Positions 40,426 through 49,615 are shown, counted from the stretch's first letter. The stretch: DNA of 64,000 bases from Rugamonas brunnea (GCF_014042345.1 NZ_JACEZT010000008.1:213885-277884), one strand, 5' to 3'. The notes: generated by a model not told the origin, from the sequence alone. Translations and numbers: made by a program.

Positions 40426-40439
40426 TTGATTTGCATCAA
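40426..40439. promoter_or_regulatory. FNR/ANR-type box upstream of rsuA
   Basis: TTGAT (40426-40430), TTGC, ATCAA (40435-40439), extended by one base each side to ATTGAT/ATCAAT. Perfect match to the FNR consensus. Its centre is 86.5 bp before the rsuA start and 122 bp before the hypothetical minus-strand gene, so the target is unclear. Confidence 0.55.
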
Positions 40440-40518
40440 TGATGCGACGCGTGCGGCATCAATCCGGCGCGGCGGCGCTTGCCTTCACGCTCGCAGCCGC
40501 ATCTGTTAAAGTCTCGCC

Positions 40519-41235
40519 ATGAGTAAATTATCCCTAGACCGCATCCTGCAATCGCAGGGTTTTGGAACCCGCAAGTACTGCCGCTCCCTGATCGAGGACG
40601 GCGAAGTGAGCATCGCCGGCCAGGTGCAGGACAATTACCGCACCACCGTCGAAACCGATGGCCTGGTGCTGACGGTGTTCGACGAAGAGTGGGTATACCG
40701 CGAACACGTGTACATCGCGCTCAACAAGCCCGCCAATTTCGAATGTTCGCGCAAGCCCAGCCACCATCCGGGCGTGCTGACCTTGCTGCCCGAGCAGTTC
40801 ACGTGGCGCGAAGTGCAGCCCGTGGGCCGGCTCGACCATGACACCACGGGCATGCTGCTGATGTCGGACGATGGCCCGTTCATCCATGCGCAATCCTCGC
40901 CCAAGCGCCATGTGCCCAAGGTCTACCAGGCCACCACCCAGGATCCGGTGACGCCGGCCCTGATCGCGCAATTGCTGGCCGGCGTGCAGTTGCATGACGA
41001 GCCCGCGCCGCTGGCCGCCCTCGTGTGCGAACAGCGCGGCGAGCATCAGCTGGAAATCGTGCTGGAGCAGGGCAAGTATCACCAGGTCAAGCGCATGCTG
41101 GCGGCCGCCGGCAATCATTGCAGCGCGCTGCACCGTTCGGCCATCGGCACCCTGCAGCTCGACACGCTGGGCATCGCCGAGGGCGAATGGTGCTACCTGA
41201 CGCCTGAACAGCTGGCCTTGCTGGCCCCCGTCTGA
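40519..41235 (+). CDS. rsuA: 16S rRNA pseudouridine synthase (RsuA family)
   Basis: A 238-residue enzyme with a short N-terminal S4-like domain (LDRILQSQGFGTRKYCRSLIEDGEVSIAG) and the RsuA-type catalytic core with VGRLDHDTTGMLLMSDDG (catalytic Asp in RLDHDT), plus KYHQVKRMLAAAGNH. RsuA modifies U516 of 16S rRNA. The size and motifs fit RsuA better than RluB/E/F, but these relatives are hard to tell apart by eye. Confidence 0.87.
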   Translation: MSKLSLDRILQSQGFGTRKYCRSLIEDGEVSIAGQVQDNYRTTVETDGLVLTVFDEEWVYREHVYIALNKPANFECSRKPSHHPGVLTLLPEQFTWREVQPVGRLDHDTTGMLLMSDDGPFIHAQSSPKRHVPKVYQATTQDPVTPALIAQLLAGVQLHDEPAPLAALVCEQRGEHQLEIVLEQGKYHQVKRMLAAAGNHCSALHRSAIGTLQLDTLGIAEGEWCYLTPEQLALLAPV

Positions 41236-41301
41236 ACCGCATCCCCGTCACCGGCGCCGCCACCGTGCGGCACCGGCGCGCCCACTTTCTCTCGCATCGC
41301 C

Positions 41302-42303
41302 ATGAAACTTGCCACTCTTAAAGACGGCACGCGCGACGGCCAGCTGGCCGTCGTCGCGCGCGACCTGAAAACGGCCCAGCTGGCCGACGGCATCGCGCCC
41401 ACCTTGCAGCGCGCGCTGGACGACTGGGCCTTCATCGCGCCCCAGTTGCAGCAGCTGTACCAGGACTTGAGCAATGGCCGGGGCCGCCGCACGTTCGACT
41501 TCGATCCGGCGCAGTGCATGGCGCCGCTGCCGCGCGCCTACCAGTGGGCCGACGGTTCGGCCTACGTCAACCACGTGGAGCTGGTGCGCAAGGCGCGCGG
41601 CGCCGAGTTGCCGGCCTCGTTCTGGGAAGAGCCGCTGATGTACCAGGGCGGCAGCGACGATTTCCTCGGCCCGCGCGACGACATTGCCTTGTTCCACGAA
41701 GAGTGGGGCATCGATTTCGAAGCGGAAGTGGCCGTGATCACCGACGATATCGCCATGGGGGCGACGCCGGACCAGGCTTACCAGCAGATCCGTTTGCTGG
41801 CGCTGGTCAACGACGTGTCGCTGCGCAACCTGATTCCCGACGAGCTGGCCAAGGGCTTCGGCTTCCTGCAGAGCAAGCCGGCCACCAGCTTCTCGCCCGT
41901 GGCCGTCACCCCCGACGAGCTCGACGATGCCTGGAAGGGCGGCAAGGTGCACCTGCCGCTGCGCTCGACATGGAACGGCAAGCTGGTGGGCCAGCCCCAC
42001 GCGGGCGTGGACATGATCTTCAACTTTCCCCAGTTGCTGGCCCACCTGGCCAAGTCGCGCAATATCCGGGCCGGCAGCATCATCGGCTCGGGCACCGTGT
42101 CGAACAAGGACAGCAAGCGCGGTTATTCCTGTATCGCCGAGCAACGTTGCCTGGAAACCATCGCCGGCGGCGCGCCCGTCACCCCGTACATGGCGTTCGG
42201 CGACACCATCCGCATCGAGATGCTCAATGGCGACGGCAAGTCCGTGTTCGGCGCCATCGAGCAGACCGTGACGCGGGCTGATGCGGCCGGGGGCGGGAAA
42301 TAA
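41302..42303 (+). CDS. Fumarylacetoacetate hydrolase (FAH) family protein
   Basis: A 333-residue metal-dependent hydrolase of the FAH fold. Seen: PLPRAYQWADGSAYVNHVELVRKARG, YQGGSDDFLGPRDDI, and the metal-binding acidic residues in EEWGIDFEAEVAVITDD, with the conserved GSIIGSGTVSNKD near the C-terminus. Related enzymes act in tyrosine or aromatic degradation, but no such genes are adjacent, so the substrate is unknown. It begins 66 bp after rsuA. Confidence 0.92.
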   Translation: MKLATLKDGTRDGQLAVVARDLKTAQLADGIAPTLQRALDDWAFIAPQLQQLYQDLSNGRGRRTFDFDPAQCMAPLPRAYQWADGSAYVNHVELVRKARGAELPASFWEEPLMYQGGSDDFLGPRDDIALFHEEWGIDFEAEVAVITDDIAMGATPDQAYQQIRLLALVNDVSLRNLIPDELAKGFGFLQSKPATSFSPVAVTPDELDDAWKGGKVHLPLRSTWNGKLVGQPHAGVDMIFNFPQLLAHLAKSRNIRAGSIIGSGTVSNKDSKRGYSCIAEQRCLETIAGGAPVTPYMAFGDTIRIEMLNGDGKSVFGAIEQTVTRADAAGGGK

Positions 42304-42384
42304 GGCCCCTTTTTCCATCCTGTTCCGCGAATAGCCATAGGGCAATATCGCCTATGATGGCTAGCGTATCCACAGGAGCAGGCG

Positions 42385-43572
42385 ATGGCTGAAGAAAGCG
42401 ACGCAGAAAAGACAGAACCGGCGTCAGCGAAGCGCCTCGAGCAGGCGCGAGAAGAAGGCGACGTTCCCCGATCGCGTGAAGTGGCGACGTTCACCGTGCT
42501 GATGGTGGCCGGCGCCGGCCTGTGGCTGACCGGTTCCTCGCTGGTGCGCCAGCTGCGCTCGGCCATGGTGTCGGGCCTGGCGCTGGACCAGGAGCAGATT
42601 TTCCATGCCGACGTGCTGCTCACCCGCATCGGCATGGATGTCGGCCGCGTGCTGCTGGCCTGCTTGCCGCTGGGCCTGGCCGTGATGGTGGTGGCGCTGG
42701 CCTCGCCGTTGCTGGTGGGCGGCTGGCTGTTCAGCGGCAAGGCCATCACCCCCAATTTCGGTAAGCTCAACCCGATCAAGGGCCTGTCCAACCTGGTCTC
42801 GCCCAACGCCCTGGTGGAGTTGCTCAAGGCCATAGCCAAGACGCTGCTGGTGGGCTTTGTGGCCTGGCTGGTGGTGATGAAGCAAAAGGATGCCGTGCTG
42901 GGCCTGGCCGTGGAGCCGCTCAAGCTCGGCAGCGTGCATTTGCTCGACATGATCGCCATGAGTTTCCTGTTCATCGTCGGCGCGCTGGGCCTGATCGCCG
43001 CCGTCGATGGCCCGTACCAGATGTGGCACTACGCCAACAAGCTCAAGATGACGCGCCAGGAAATGATCCAGGAGTCCAAGGAGTCCGACGGTAATCCGCA
43101 GATCAAGGCCAAGATCCGCCAGATGCAGCGCGAGATGGCCAAGCGCCGCATGATGGCCGACGTGCCGACCGCCGACGTGGTGGTGACCAACCCGACCCAC
43201 TATGCGGTGGCGCTGAAATACGCCGACGGTTCGCGCGGCGCGCCGCGCGTGGTAGCCAAGGGCACCGATGAGGTGGCGGCCAAGATCCGCGAGATCGCCA
43301 AGGAAAACAAGGTCGCCATCCTGGAAGCGCCGCCGCTGGCCCGTGCGCTGCACAAGCACACGGAAATCGGCGACGAGATCCCCGAGGCGCTGTACGCGGC
43401 CGTGGCCGAAGTGCTGGCCTACGTGTTCCAGCTGCGCATGTTCAGCAAGCAGGGCGGCCACCGTCCCGACACCCCGACCAAGCTGGATGTGCCACCCGAG
43501 CTGGACCCGCTCAACCCCGCCTACGCCGGCCGTGGCAAGCTTAACGATACGAATAACGGAGCACCTGCATGA
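42385..43572 (+). CDS. flhB: Flagellar export apparatus protein FlhB
   Basis: A 395-residue switch protein of the flagellar type III export gate. Four membrane spans lie in residues ~35-215. The cytoplasmic domain holds the autocleavage site NPTH (269-272), whose cleavage changes substrate specificity from hook to filament. Strong ribosome site GGAG. A -10-like TATGAT at 42353-42358 lies 27 bp upstream. The stop overlaps flhA (ATGA). First gene of the flagellar block. Confidence 0.97.
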   Translation: MAEESDAEKTEPASAKRLEQAREEGDVPRSREVATFTVLMVAGAGLWLTGSSLVRQLRSAMVSGLALDQEQIFHADVLLTRIGMDVGRVLLACLPLGLAVMVVALASPLLVGGWLFSGKAITPNFGKLNPIKGLSNLVSPNALVELLKAIAKTLLVGFVAWLVVMKQKDAVLGLAVEPLKLGSVHLLDMIAMSFLFIVGALGLIAAVDGPYQMWHYANKLKMTRQEMIQESKESDGNPQIKAKIRQMQREMAKRRMMADVPTADVVVTNPTHYAVALKYADGSRGAPRVVAKGTDEVAAKIREIAKENKVAILEAPPLARALHKHTEIGDEIPEALYAAVAEVLAYVFQLRMFSKQGGHRPDTPTKLDVPPELDPLNPAYAGRGKLNDTNNGAPA

Positions 43573-45680
43573 ACGCCTTGAGCAATCTGAAACTGCCTGC
43601 CTGGATGCAGGGCTTGGCCAAGGGCGCCAACAAGAGCCTGGCCGCGCCCATCCTGATCGTCATGCTGCTGGCGATGATGGTGCTGCCGCTGCCGGCCTTC
43701 GTGCTCGACCTGTTCTTCAGCTTCAACATCGCGCTGGCCATCATCGTGCTGCTGACCAGCCTGTACACGGTCAAGCCGCTGGACTTCATGGCTTTCCCCA
43801 CCATCCTGCTGGTGTCGACCATGCTGCGCCTGTCGCTGAACGTGGCCTCCACCCGCGTGGTGCTGACGGAAGGCCACACCGGTGCCGACGCGGCCGGCAA
43901 GGTGATCGAAGCGTTCGGCCACTTCCTGATCGGCGGCAACTACGCGGTCGGTATCGTCGTGTTCATCATCCTCACCATCATCAACTTCACCGTCGTCACC
44001 AAGGGCGCGGGCCGTATCGCCGAGGTGGGCGCCCGTTTCGCATTGGACGCCATGCCCGGCAAGCAGATGGCGATCGACGCCGACCTCAACGCCGGCCTGA
44101 TCGGCGAAGCGGAAGCGCGCAAGCGCCGCAGCGAAGTGGCGCAGGAAGCGGAATTCTACGGCGCCATGGACGGTGCCAGTAAGTATGTGCGCGGCGATGC
44201 CGTGGCCGGCATCCTGGTGACCGTCATCAACGTGGTGGGCGGCCTGCTGGTGGGCTTGCTGCAGCATGATATGTCGTTCGGCGACGCGATCAAGAACTAC
44301 ACGCTGCTGGCCATCGGTGACGGCCTGGTGGCGCAGATCCCCTCGCTGGTGATTTCGACGGCGGCCGGTATCGTCGTCTCGCGCGTGGCCAGCGAGCAGG
44401 ACATCGGCGGCCAGGTGATCGGCCAGTTGTTCGCCAAGCCCCAGGTGCTCTACATCACGGGCGGCATCATCGGCGGCATGGGCCTGATTCCCGGCATGCC
44501 CAACCTGGTGTTCCTGCTGCTGGCCAGCATCCTGATCGGCGCCGGCTGGCTGTTGTCGCGCCGCGCCAGCAGCGCCGCCACGGCCGCCGAGGCCGCGCCC
44601 GAAGCGCCGCCGCCCACCGCGCCCGAGCAGGAAGAGGCGACCTGGCAGGACATCATGCCGGTCGACACGCTGGGCCTGGAAGTGGGCTACCGCCTGATCC
44701 CGCTGGTGGACAAGACCCAGGGCGGCGAACTGCTCAAGCGCATCAAGGGCATCCGCAAGAAGTTCGCGCAGGAAGTCGGTTTCCTGGCGCCGCCCGTGCA
44801 CATCCGCGACAACCTGGAATTGAAGCCGTCGGCCTACCGCATCACGCTCAAGGGCGTGGAAGTGGGCACGGGCGAAGCGTTCAACGGCCAGTTCCTGGCC
44901 ATCAATCCCGGCATGGCCAGCGGCACGCTGCCGGGCCTGGTGACCACCGATCCCGCATTCGGCCTGCCGGCCACCTGGATCGACGCCGGCTTGCGCGACC
45001 AGGCCCAGACCATGGGCTACACGGTGGTCGACGCCGGCACGGTGGTGGCCACCCATTTGAACCACCTGATCACCACCCACGCGTCGGAACTGCTGGGCCG
45101 GGCCGAGGTGCAAGCCTTGCTCGATCACCTGGGCAAGGAAGCGCCACGGCTGGTCGAGGACCTGGTGCCGAAGATGGTGTCGCTGTCGACCCTGCAGAAG
45201 GTGCTGCAGAACCTGCTCGTCGAAGGCGTGCACATCCGCGATATGCGCACCATCATCGAGACGCTGGCCGAGCACGCCGTGCACACGCAGGACCCGAACG
45301 ACTTGACGGCGCTGGTGCGCATCGCGCTGGGTCGGGCCATCGTGCAGCAACTGTTCCCCGGCGCGGGCGAGCTGTCCGTGATGACGCTCGATAACCGCCT
45401 TGAACGTTTGCTGATGCAGGCGCTGTCGGCCAGCGGTCCGGATGGCGCCGGCATCGAGCCGGGCCTGGCCGACACCATCGCCCAGCAGGCGCAGGCGGCC
45501 GCCACCCAGCAGGAAGCGCTGGGCCTGACGCCGGTGCTGCTGGTGCCGGGTCCGCTGCGCGCCTTGCTGTCGCGCTTCCTGCGCCGCGCCTTGCCGCAGC
45601 TGAAGGTGCTGTCGCACGCGGAGATCCCGGAAACCAAGACCATCCGCGTGACCTCGCTGGTGGGCGGCCAGCCAGCCTGA
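43569..45680 (+). CDS. flhA: Flagellar export gate protein FlhA
   Basis: A 703-residue inner-membrane protein with eight predicted spans (residues ~20-330) and the FHIPEP-family loop (MLRLSLNVASTRVVL, GAGRIAEVGARFALDAMPGKQMAIDADLNAGLI). A large cytoplasmic docking domain for export chaperones follows. It couples proton flow to export. It overlaps flhB by four bases and is followed by a strong hairpin, so flhBA form a unit separate from flhF. Confidence 0.98.
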   Translation: MNALSNLKLPAWMQGLAKGANKSLAAPILIVMLLAMMVLPLPAFVLDLFFSFNIALAIIVLLTSLYTVKPLDFMAFPTILLVSTMLRLSLNVASTRVVLTEGHTGADAAGKVIEAFGHFLIGGNYAVGIVVFIILTIINFTVVTKGAGRIAEVGARFALDAMPGKQMAIDADLNAGLIGEAEARKRRSEVAQEAEFYGAMDGASKYVRGDAVAGILVTVINVVGGLLVGLLQHDMSFGDAIKNYTLLAIGDGLVAQIPSLVISTAAGIVVSRVASEQDIGGQVIGQLFAKPQVLYITGGIIGGMGLIPGMPNLVFLLLASILIGAGWLLSRRASSAATAAEAAPEAPPPTAPEQEEATWQDIMPVDTLGLEVGYRLIPLVDKTQGGELLKRIKGIRKKFAQEVGFLAPPVHIRDNLELKPSAYRITLKGVEVGTGEAFNGQFLAINPGMASGTLPGLVTTDPAFGLPATWIDAGLRDQAQTMGYTVVDAGTVVATHLNHLITTHASELLGRAEVQALLDHLGKEAPRLVEDLVPKMVSLSTLQKVLQNLLVEGVHIRDMRTIIETLAEHAVHTQDPNDLTALVRIALGRAIVQQLFPGAGELSVMTLDNRLERLLMQALSASGPDGAGIEPGLADTIAQQAQAAATQQEALGLTPVLLVPGPLRALLSRFLRRALPQLKVLSHAEIPETKTIRVTSLVGGQPA

Positions 45681-45696
45681 CGCCGGCCAGGCCGTC

Positions 45697-45730
45697 GCAC
45701 GGCCCCTTGCGCGCGCGCAGGGGGCCGTGC
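45697..45730 (+). terminator. GC-rich hairpin after flhA
   Basis: GCACGGCCCC (45697-45706) pairs with GGGGCCGTGC (45721-45730), and the stem continues inside with TGCGC/GCGCA. Only CGTTTC follows, so it is a weak or factor-assisted terminator that may separate flhBA from flhF. Confidence 0.6.
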
Positions 45731-45900
45731 CGTTTCTGCCGCTTGCGGTGCCCGCATCCGGTACGCCGGACGCAACCGTGAAATACGGCCCATTTCCACC
45801 GTTGTTCATCGGATCGTTTCCATGGTGCATCGTCAATAATGACACTGTCAGAGCAAAGGCGCCTCATGTCGAAGGCGCAGCGCTCAAGTAACAGGAGTCG

Positions 45901-45963
45901 ATGATGATGGCCAAACCACTTTCCCAACCACGTGCTGCCCTTGCCCAGGGGAGCCGGCCATGA
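45901..45963 (+). CDS. Putative 20-codon leader ORF overlapping the flhF start
   Basis: Three tandem ATGs (45901, 45904, 45907) follow AGGAG, opening a frame MMMAKPLSQPRAALAQGSRP. Its TGA (45961-45963) overlaps the flhF ATG as ATGA. A second ribosome site, GGGGAG, lies inside the leader six bases before flhF. This arrangement fits a translated leader coupled to flhF. The peptide itself has no recognised family. Confidence 0.5.
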   Translation: MMMAKPLSQPRAALAQGSRP

Positions 45964-47321
45964 ACGTCAAGAAATTCACTGCGCCCACGTCGCGCGAGGC
46001 GCTGCGCAAGGTGCGCGAGGCGCTCGGCCCCGACGCCGTGATCCTGTCCAACCGCCAGGCTGACGGCGAGGTCGAGATCCTGGCCCTGGCCAATGACGAC
46101 GCCGCCTCGCTCGCGTCGCCCGCGCCGCAATCGCCGATGGCCGCCCCGCGTCCGCAACTGGAGCTGCCGCCGGCCGCGCCGGCGCCCATGATGCCGGCGC
46201 AACCGGCCCGCCGCGTGGTGGCGTCGCCCTCGTCGTATGCATCGGCCACCGCCGCCGCAGCAGCCGCGCCGGCCCAGCCGCGCGCCGCCGCGCTCGACAT
46301 GGAACGCATTTCGGAAATGGTGGCCGCCGCCGTCGCCAGCGCCAAGCAGAACGCGGCCGCTGAAATGACCGGCATGATGAACGAGATCCGCGCCATGCGC
46401 GGCATGATGGAAACCCAGTTGGCCGAGATCGCCTGGGGGTCGACCCAGCAGCGCGAACCGCACAAGGCCGCCGTGTTGCGCGAGATGCTGGCCGCCGGTT
46501 TCTCCGCCAGCCTGGCGCGCTACCTGATCGAAAAACTGCCGGCCAGCCGCGACGCGGCCGACAGCATGCGCTGGATCAAGACCGTGTTGACCCGCAACCT
46601 GAGCACCATGGCCAACGAGGACGCCCTGATCGACCAGGGCGGCGTGTTCGCCCTGGTGGGCCCGACCGGCGTGGGCAAGACCACCAGCACCGCCAAGCTG
46701 GCCGCGCGCTGCGTGATGCGCCACGGCGCCGACAAGCTGGCCCTGATCACGACGGACGCCTACCGTATCGGCGCCCACGAGCAACTGCGCATCTACGGCA
46801 AGATCCTGGGCGTGATGGTGCACTCGGTGAAGGACGAGGCCGACCTGCGCATCGCGCTGAAAGAACTGAAGAACAAGCACACGGTGCTGATCGACACGGT
46901 CGGCGTGAGCCAGCGCGACCAGATGGTGACGGAGCAGGTGGCCATGCTGCAAGGCGCCGGCGCCGACGTCAAGCGCGTGCTGTGCCTGAACGCCACGGCC
47001 ACCCAGGAAACCCTGAACGAAGTGGTGCGCGCCTACCAGGGCAGCGGCCTGGCCGGCTGCATCATGACCAAGCTGGACGAGGCGGCCGCCATCGGCAATG
47101 TGCTCGACGTGGTGATCCGCCAGAAACTGAACCTGTTCTATGTGTCCAACGGCCAGCGCGTGCCGGAAGACCTGCACCTGGCCGACCCGGCCTGGCTGAT
47201 CGACCGCGCCTTCAAGCTCAAGCGCGACGCCATCCCCGGCCAGTACCTGGACGCGGAATTGCCGCTGTTGATGTCCAACGCCGGCGCCGACGGCTCGCTG
47301 CGCGAGGTGCACCTTGGCTAA
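45960..47321 (+). CDS. flhF: Flagellar biosynthesis GTPase FlhF
   Basis: A 453-residue SRP-type GTPase that sets where the flagellum forms. The N-terminal B domain begins MNVKKFTAPTSREALRKVRE. An Ala/Pro-rich linker (45-115) leads to the NG domain with P-loop GPTGVGKTT (234-242), TTDAYRIGAHEQLRIYG, DTVGVSQRD (in place of the usual DTAG) and TKLDEA. It overlaps flhG by eight bases. Confidence 0.96.
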   Translation: MNVKKFTAPTSREALRKVREALGPDAVILSNRQADGEVEILALANDDAASLASPAPQSPMAAPRPQLELPPAAPAPMMPAQPARRVVASPSSYASATAAAAAAPAQPRAAALDMERISEMVAAAVASAKQNAAAEMTGMMNEIRAMRGMMETQLAEIAWGSTQQREPHKAAVLREMLAAGFSASLARYLIEKLPASRDAADSMRWIKTVLTRNLSTMANEDALIDQGGVFALVGPTGVGKTTSTAKLAARCVMRHGADKLALITTDAYRIGAHEQLRIYGKILGVMVHSVKDEADLRIALKELKNKHTVLIDTVGVSQRDQMVTEQVAMLQGAGADVKRVLCLNATATQETLNEVVRAYQGSGLAGCIMTKLDEAAAIGNVLDVVIRQKLNLFYVSNGQRVPEDLHLADPAWLIDRAFKLKRDAIPGQYLDAELPLLMSNAGADGSLREVHLG

Positions 47322-48138
47322 CTTCGATTTCGACCAGGCCGAAGGCCTGCGCCGGATGCTGGCCGGCCCCACGCCACGCATCGTCACTTTTCTGTCGGCC
47401 ACGCCGCAGGACGACAAGGCCGCCATGCTGGTCAACCTGGGCGCCTCGCTGGCCCGGGCCGGCAACGACGTGCTGCTGATGGATGCCTGCGCCAGCGCCC
47501 ATGGCGTGGCCTCGCGCCTGGGACTGGACGATGGCGCCAGCCTGCTCAACGTGGCGCGCCAGGAATGCGCGCTGAACCAGGTGTTGTATGAAGCGCCGCA
47601 AGGTTTCACGGTGGCCTCGATGACGCGCGGCGAAGCGCGCCGCGGCCCCGACGAGGCGCGCCGGCTGGCCAAGGCCTTCGACGTGCTGGTGCGCCAGACC
47701 GGCATGGTGCTGGTCGATGGCGAATTCGATGGCGGCGCTTTCCCGGTGCCCGTCATGGCCAGCGCCGAGATCGTGGTGCAGGTATCCAACAACGCCCGTT
47801 CCATTACGGCCGCCTACGCCATGATCAAGCGCCTGAACCACGAACTGGGCCGGCGCCCATTCGGAATTCTCGTCACCGGGGCTTCCGAAACGGAAGCAAA
47901 GGTGGTATACGATAACATGGCGCAAGCGGCGAGCCGCTACCTGGCGGTCAACCTGGTATCGATGGGTTCGGTGCCGGCCGACGAATACCTGCAGCGGGCC
48001 GCGCGCCTGGGGCGGGCCGTGGTCGACGCCTTCCCGCTGGCCGGCGCCTCGGTCGCGTTTCGTCAACTGGCGGGGCGGTTTGCGCTGGCCGGCTCGCCCT
48101 CCATGCGCGCGGGGAGCCAGCACCAATTCAGCGCCTAA
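47314..48138 (+). CDS. flhG: FlhG/FleN-like flagellar number regulator with degenerate P-loop
   Basis: A 274-residue MinD/ParA-type protein by position and fold (LVNLGASLARAGNDVLLMDA; Walker-B-like MVLVDGEFD; ASAEIVVQVSNNARSITAAYAMIKRL). The ATP-binding loop, normally KGGVGKT, reads SATPQDDKAAM (residues 28-38): the glycines and the deviant Walker A lysine pattern are absent. ATP binding and dimerisation may therefore be lost or altered. Starts with TTG inside flhF, behind GAGGTG; fliA follows after 16 bp. Confidence 0.88.
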   Translation: MANFDFDQAEGLRRMLAGPTPRIVTFLSATPQDDKAAMLVNLGASLARAGNDVLLMDACASAHGVASRLGLDDGASLLNVARQECALNQVLYEAPQGFTVASMTRGEARRGPDEARRLAKAFDVLVRQTGMVLVDGEFDGGAFPVPVMASAEIVVQVSNNARSITAAYAMIKRLNHELGRRPFGILVTGASETEAKVVYDNMAQAASRYLAVNLVSMGSVPADEYLQRAARLGRAVVDAFPLAGASVAFRQLAGRFALAGSPSMRAGSQHQFSA

Positions 48139-48154
48139 CGAATAACAAGAATTT

Positions 48155-48886
48155 ATGTACACGGTCAAAGGGAAACCGAGCAGAGATAGCTTGCTGACAG
48201 AGCACATGCCGCTGGTCAAGCGTCTCGCCCACCATATGAAGGCCAAGCTGCCGCCCAGCGTGGAGGTGGACGATCTGGTCCAGGCCGGCATGATAGGCTT
48301 GCTCGACGCCATCAGCCGTTACGAGGAAACCCATGGCGCCCAGTTTGAAACCTACGCCGTGCTGCGCATCCGCGGCGCCATGCTCGACGAGTTGCGCAAC
48401 AGCGACTGGCTGCCCCGTTCCATGCGCCAGAACATGCGCAAGATCGAGACGGCCATGAGCACGCTGCAACAACGCCTCGGCCATCCGCCCACGGAATCGG
48501 AAGTGGCCAAGATGCTCAAGCTGTCGCTGGCCGAGTACCAGGAAATGCTGTCCGACGGCGGTGGCCACCAGCTGGTCTACTACGAGGATTTCCACGACGA
48601 CGACGGCAACGACAGCTTCCTCGACCGCTATTGCTCTGACGAAGACAGCGACCCGCTGCGCTCCTTGCTCGACGGCGACTTCCGCCAGGCCGTGATCGAC
48701 GCCATCGACGCCTTGCCGCCGCGCGAGAAGATCCTGATGGGCTTGTACTACGAAGAGGAACTGAACTTGAAGGAAATCGGCGCCGTCATGGGCGTATCGG
48801 AATCGCGCGTGTCGCAATTGCACACGCAGGCCGTGGCGCGGCTGCGCGCCAGCTTACGGGAGCGGTCTTGGACTGGGCCAGCGTAG
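48155..48886 (+). CDS. fliA: Flagellar sigma factor FliA (sigma-28)
   Basis: A 243-residue sigma factor that directs RNA polymerase to late flagellar promoters. Region 2 is HMPLVKRLAHHMKAKLPPSVEVDDLVQAGMIGLLDAI with FETYAVLRIRGAMLDELR. Region 3 is VAKMLKLSLAEYQEML. Region 4 is LPPREKILMGLYYEEELNLKEIGAVMGVSESRVSQLHTQAV. Matching promoters are seen at flgM and flgK. Its end overlaps the motC start by 19 bases. Confidence 0.97.
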   Translation: MYTVKGKPSRDSLLTEHMPLVKRLAHHMKAKLPPSVEVDDLVQAGMIGLLDAISRYEETHGAQFETYAVLRIRGAMLDELRNSDWLPRSMRQNMRKIETAMSTLQQRLGHPPTESEVAKMLKLSLAEYQEMLSDGGGHQLVYYEDFHDDDGNDSFLDRYCSDEDSDPLRSLLDGDFRQAVIDAIDALPPREKILMGLYYEEELNLKEIGAVMGVSESRVSQLHTQAVARLRASLRERSWTGPA

Positions 48887-49614
48887 CCGGCGTGCTGCTG
48901 GCGCTGGCCGGCATCATCATCGGCCAGGGACTGGAAGGGGGCAAGCTCGGTTCGCTGATCCAGCCGGCCGCGTTCGCCATCGTCATCGTCGGCACCTTCG
49001 GCGCCGTGCTGCTGCAGACCCGGCCGCCCACTTTCTGGCGCGGGCTGCGCATGCTGCGCCTGGTGTTCTCGCCGCCGCCCGACAACCGCGCCGCGCTGGC
49101 GCGCGAGATCAACGCCTGGAACCTGGCGGCCCGGCGCGATGGCTTGCTGGCGCTGGAGCGCTACATGCTGGCCTCCAAGGACAAGTTCAACGCCAAGGGC
49201 TTGCGCCTGATCGTCGACGGCATCGCGCCCGACAAGCTGCGCCACATCCTCGACACGGAAATCACGGCCTACGAAACCGAGCAGCGGCAAGCCGTGCGGA
49301 TCTGGGAATCGGCGGCCGGCTATTCGCCCACCATCGGCATCCTGGGCGCCGTGCTGGGCCTGATCCACGTGATGGAAAACCTGACCGACCCCAGCAAGCT
49401 GGGCGCGGGCATCGCCGTCGCCTTCGTGTCCACCATCTATGGCGTGGGCTTGGCCAACCTGTTCCTGTACCCGGTGGCCAACAAGCTCAAGGCCATCGTC
49501 ACCCAGGCCGTGCACCAGCAGGAGATCGCGGCCGCCGTGTTCCACGACATCGCCACCGGCGACCACACGCGCGTGATCGACGAGCGCGTGGCCACGCTGC
49601 TGCGGGAACACTGA
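48868..49614 (+). CDS. motC: Flagellar motor stator protein MotC (MotA/PomA family)
   Basis: A 248-residue four-span stator subunit. Seen: DWASVAGVLLALAGIIIGQ at the N-terminus, the cytoplasmic loop with charged residues, and AAGYSPTIGILGAVLGLIHVMENLTDPSKLGAGIAVAFVSTIYGVGLANLFLYPVANKL, the conserved proton-path region. The start is TTG behind GGGAG, within the end of fliA. With motD it forms a second-type stator (MotCD), as in Pseudomonas. No motAB pair is in the window. Confidence 0.94.
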   Translation: MDWASVAGVLLALAGIIIGQGLEGGKLGSLIQPAAFAIVIVGTFGAVLLQTRPPTFWRGLRMLRLVFSPPPDNRAALAREINAWNLAARRDGLLALERYMLASKDKFNAKGLRLIVDGIAPDKLRHILDTEITAYETEQRQAVRIWESAAGYSPTIGILGAVLGLIHVMENLTDPSKLGAGIAVAFVSTIYGVGLANLFLYPVANKLKAIVTQAVHQQEIAAAVFHDIATGDHTRVIDERVATLLREH

Positions 49615-49615
49615 C

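Noticed and set aside
43521..45845. A 774-codon minus-strand open frame opposite flhA
   Set aside because: Mirror of flhA codon usage, with no recognisable domain; flhA is unambiguous on the other strand.
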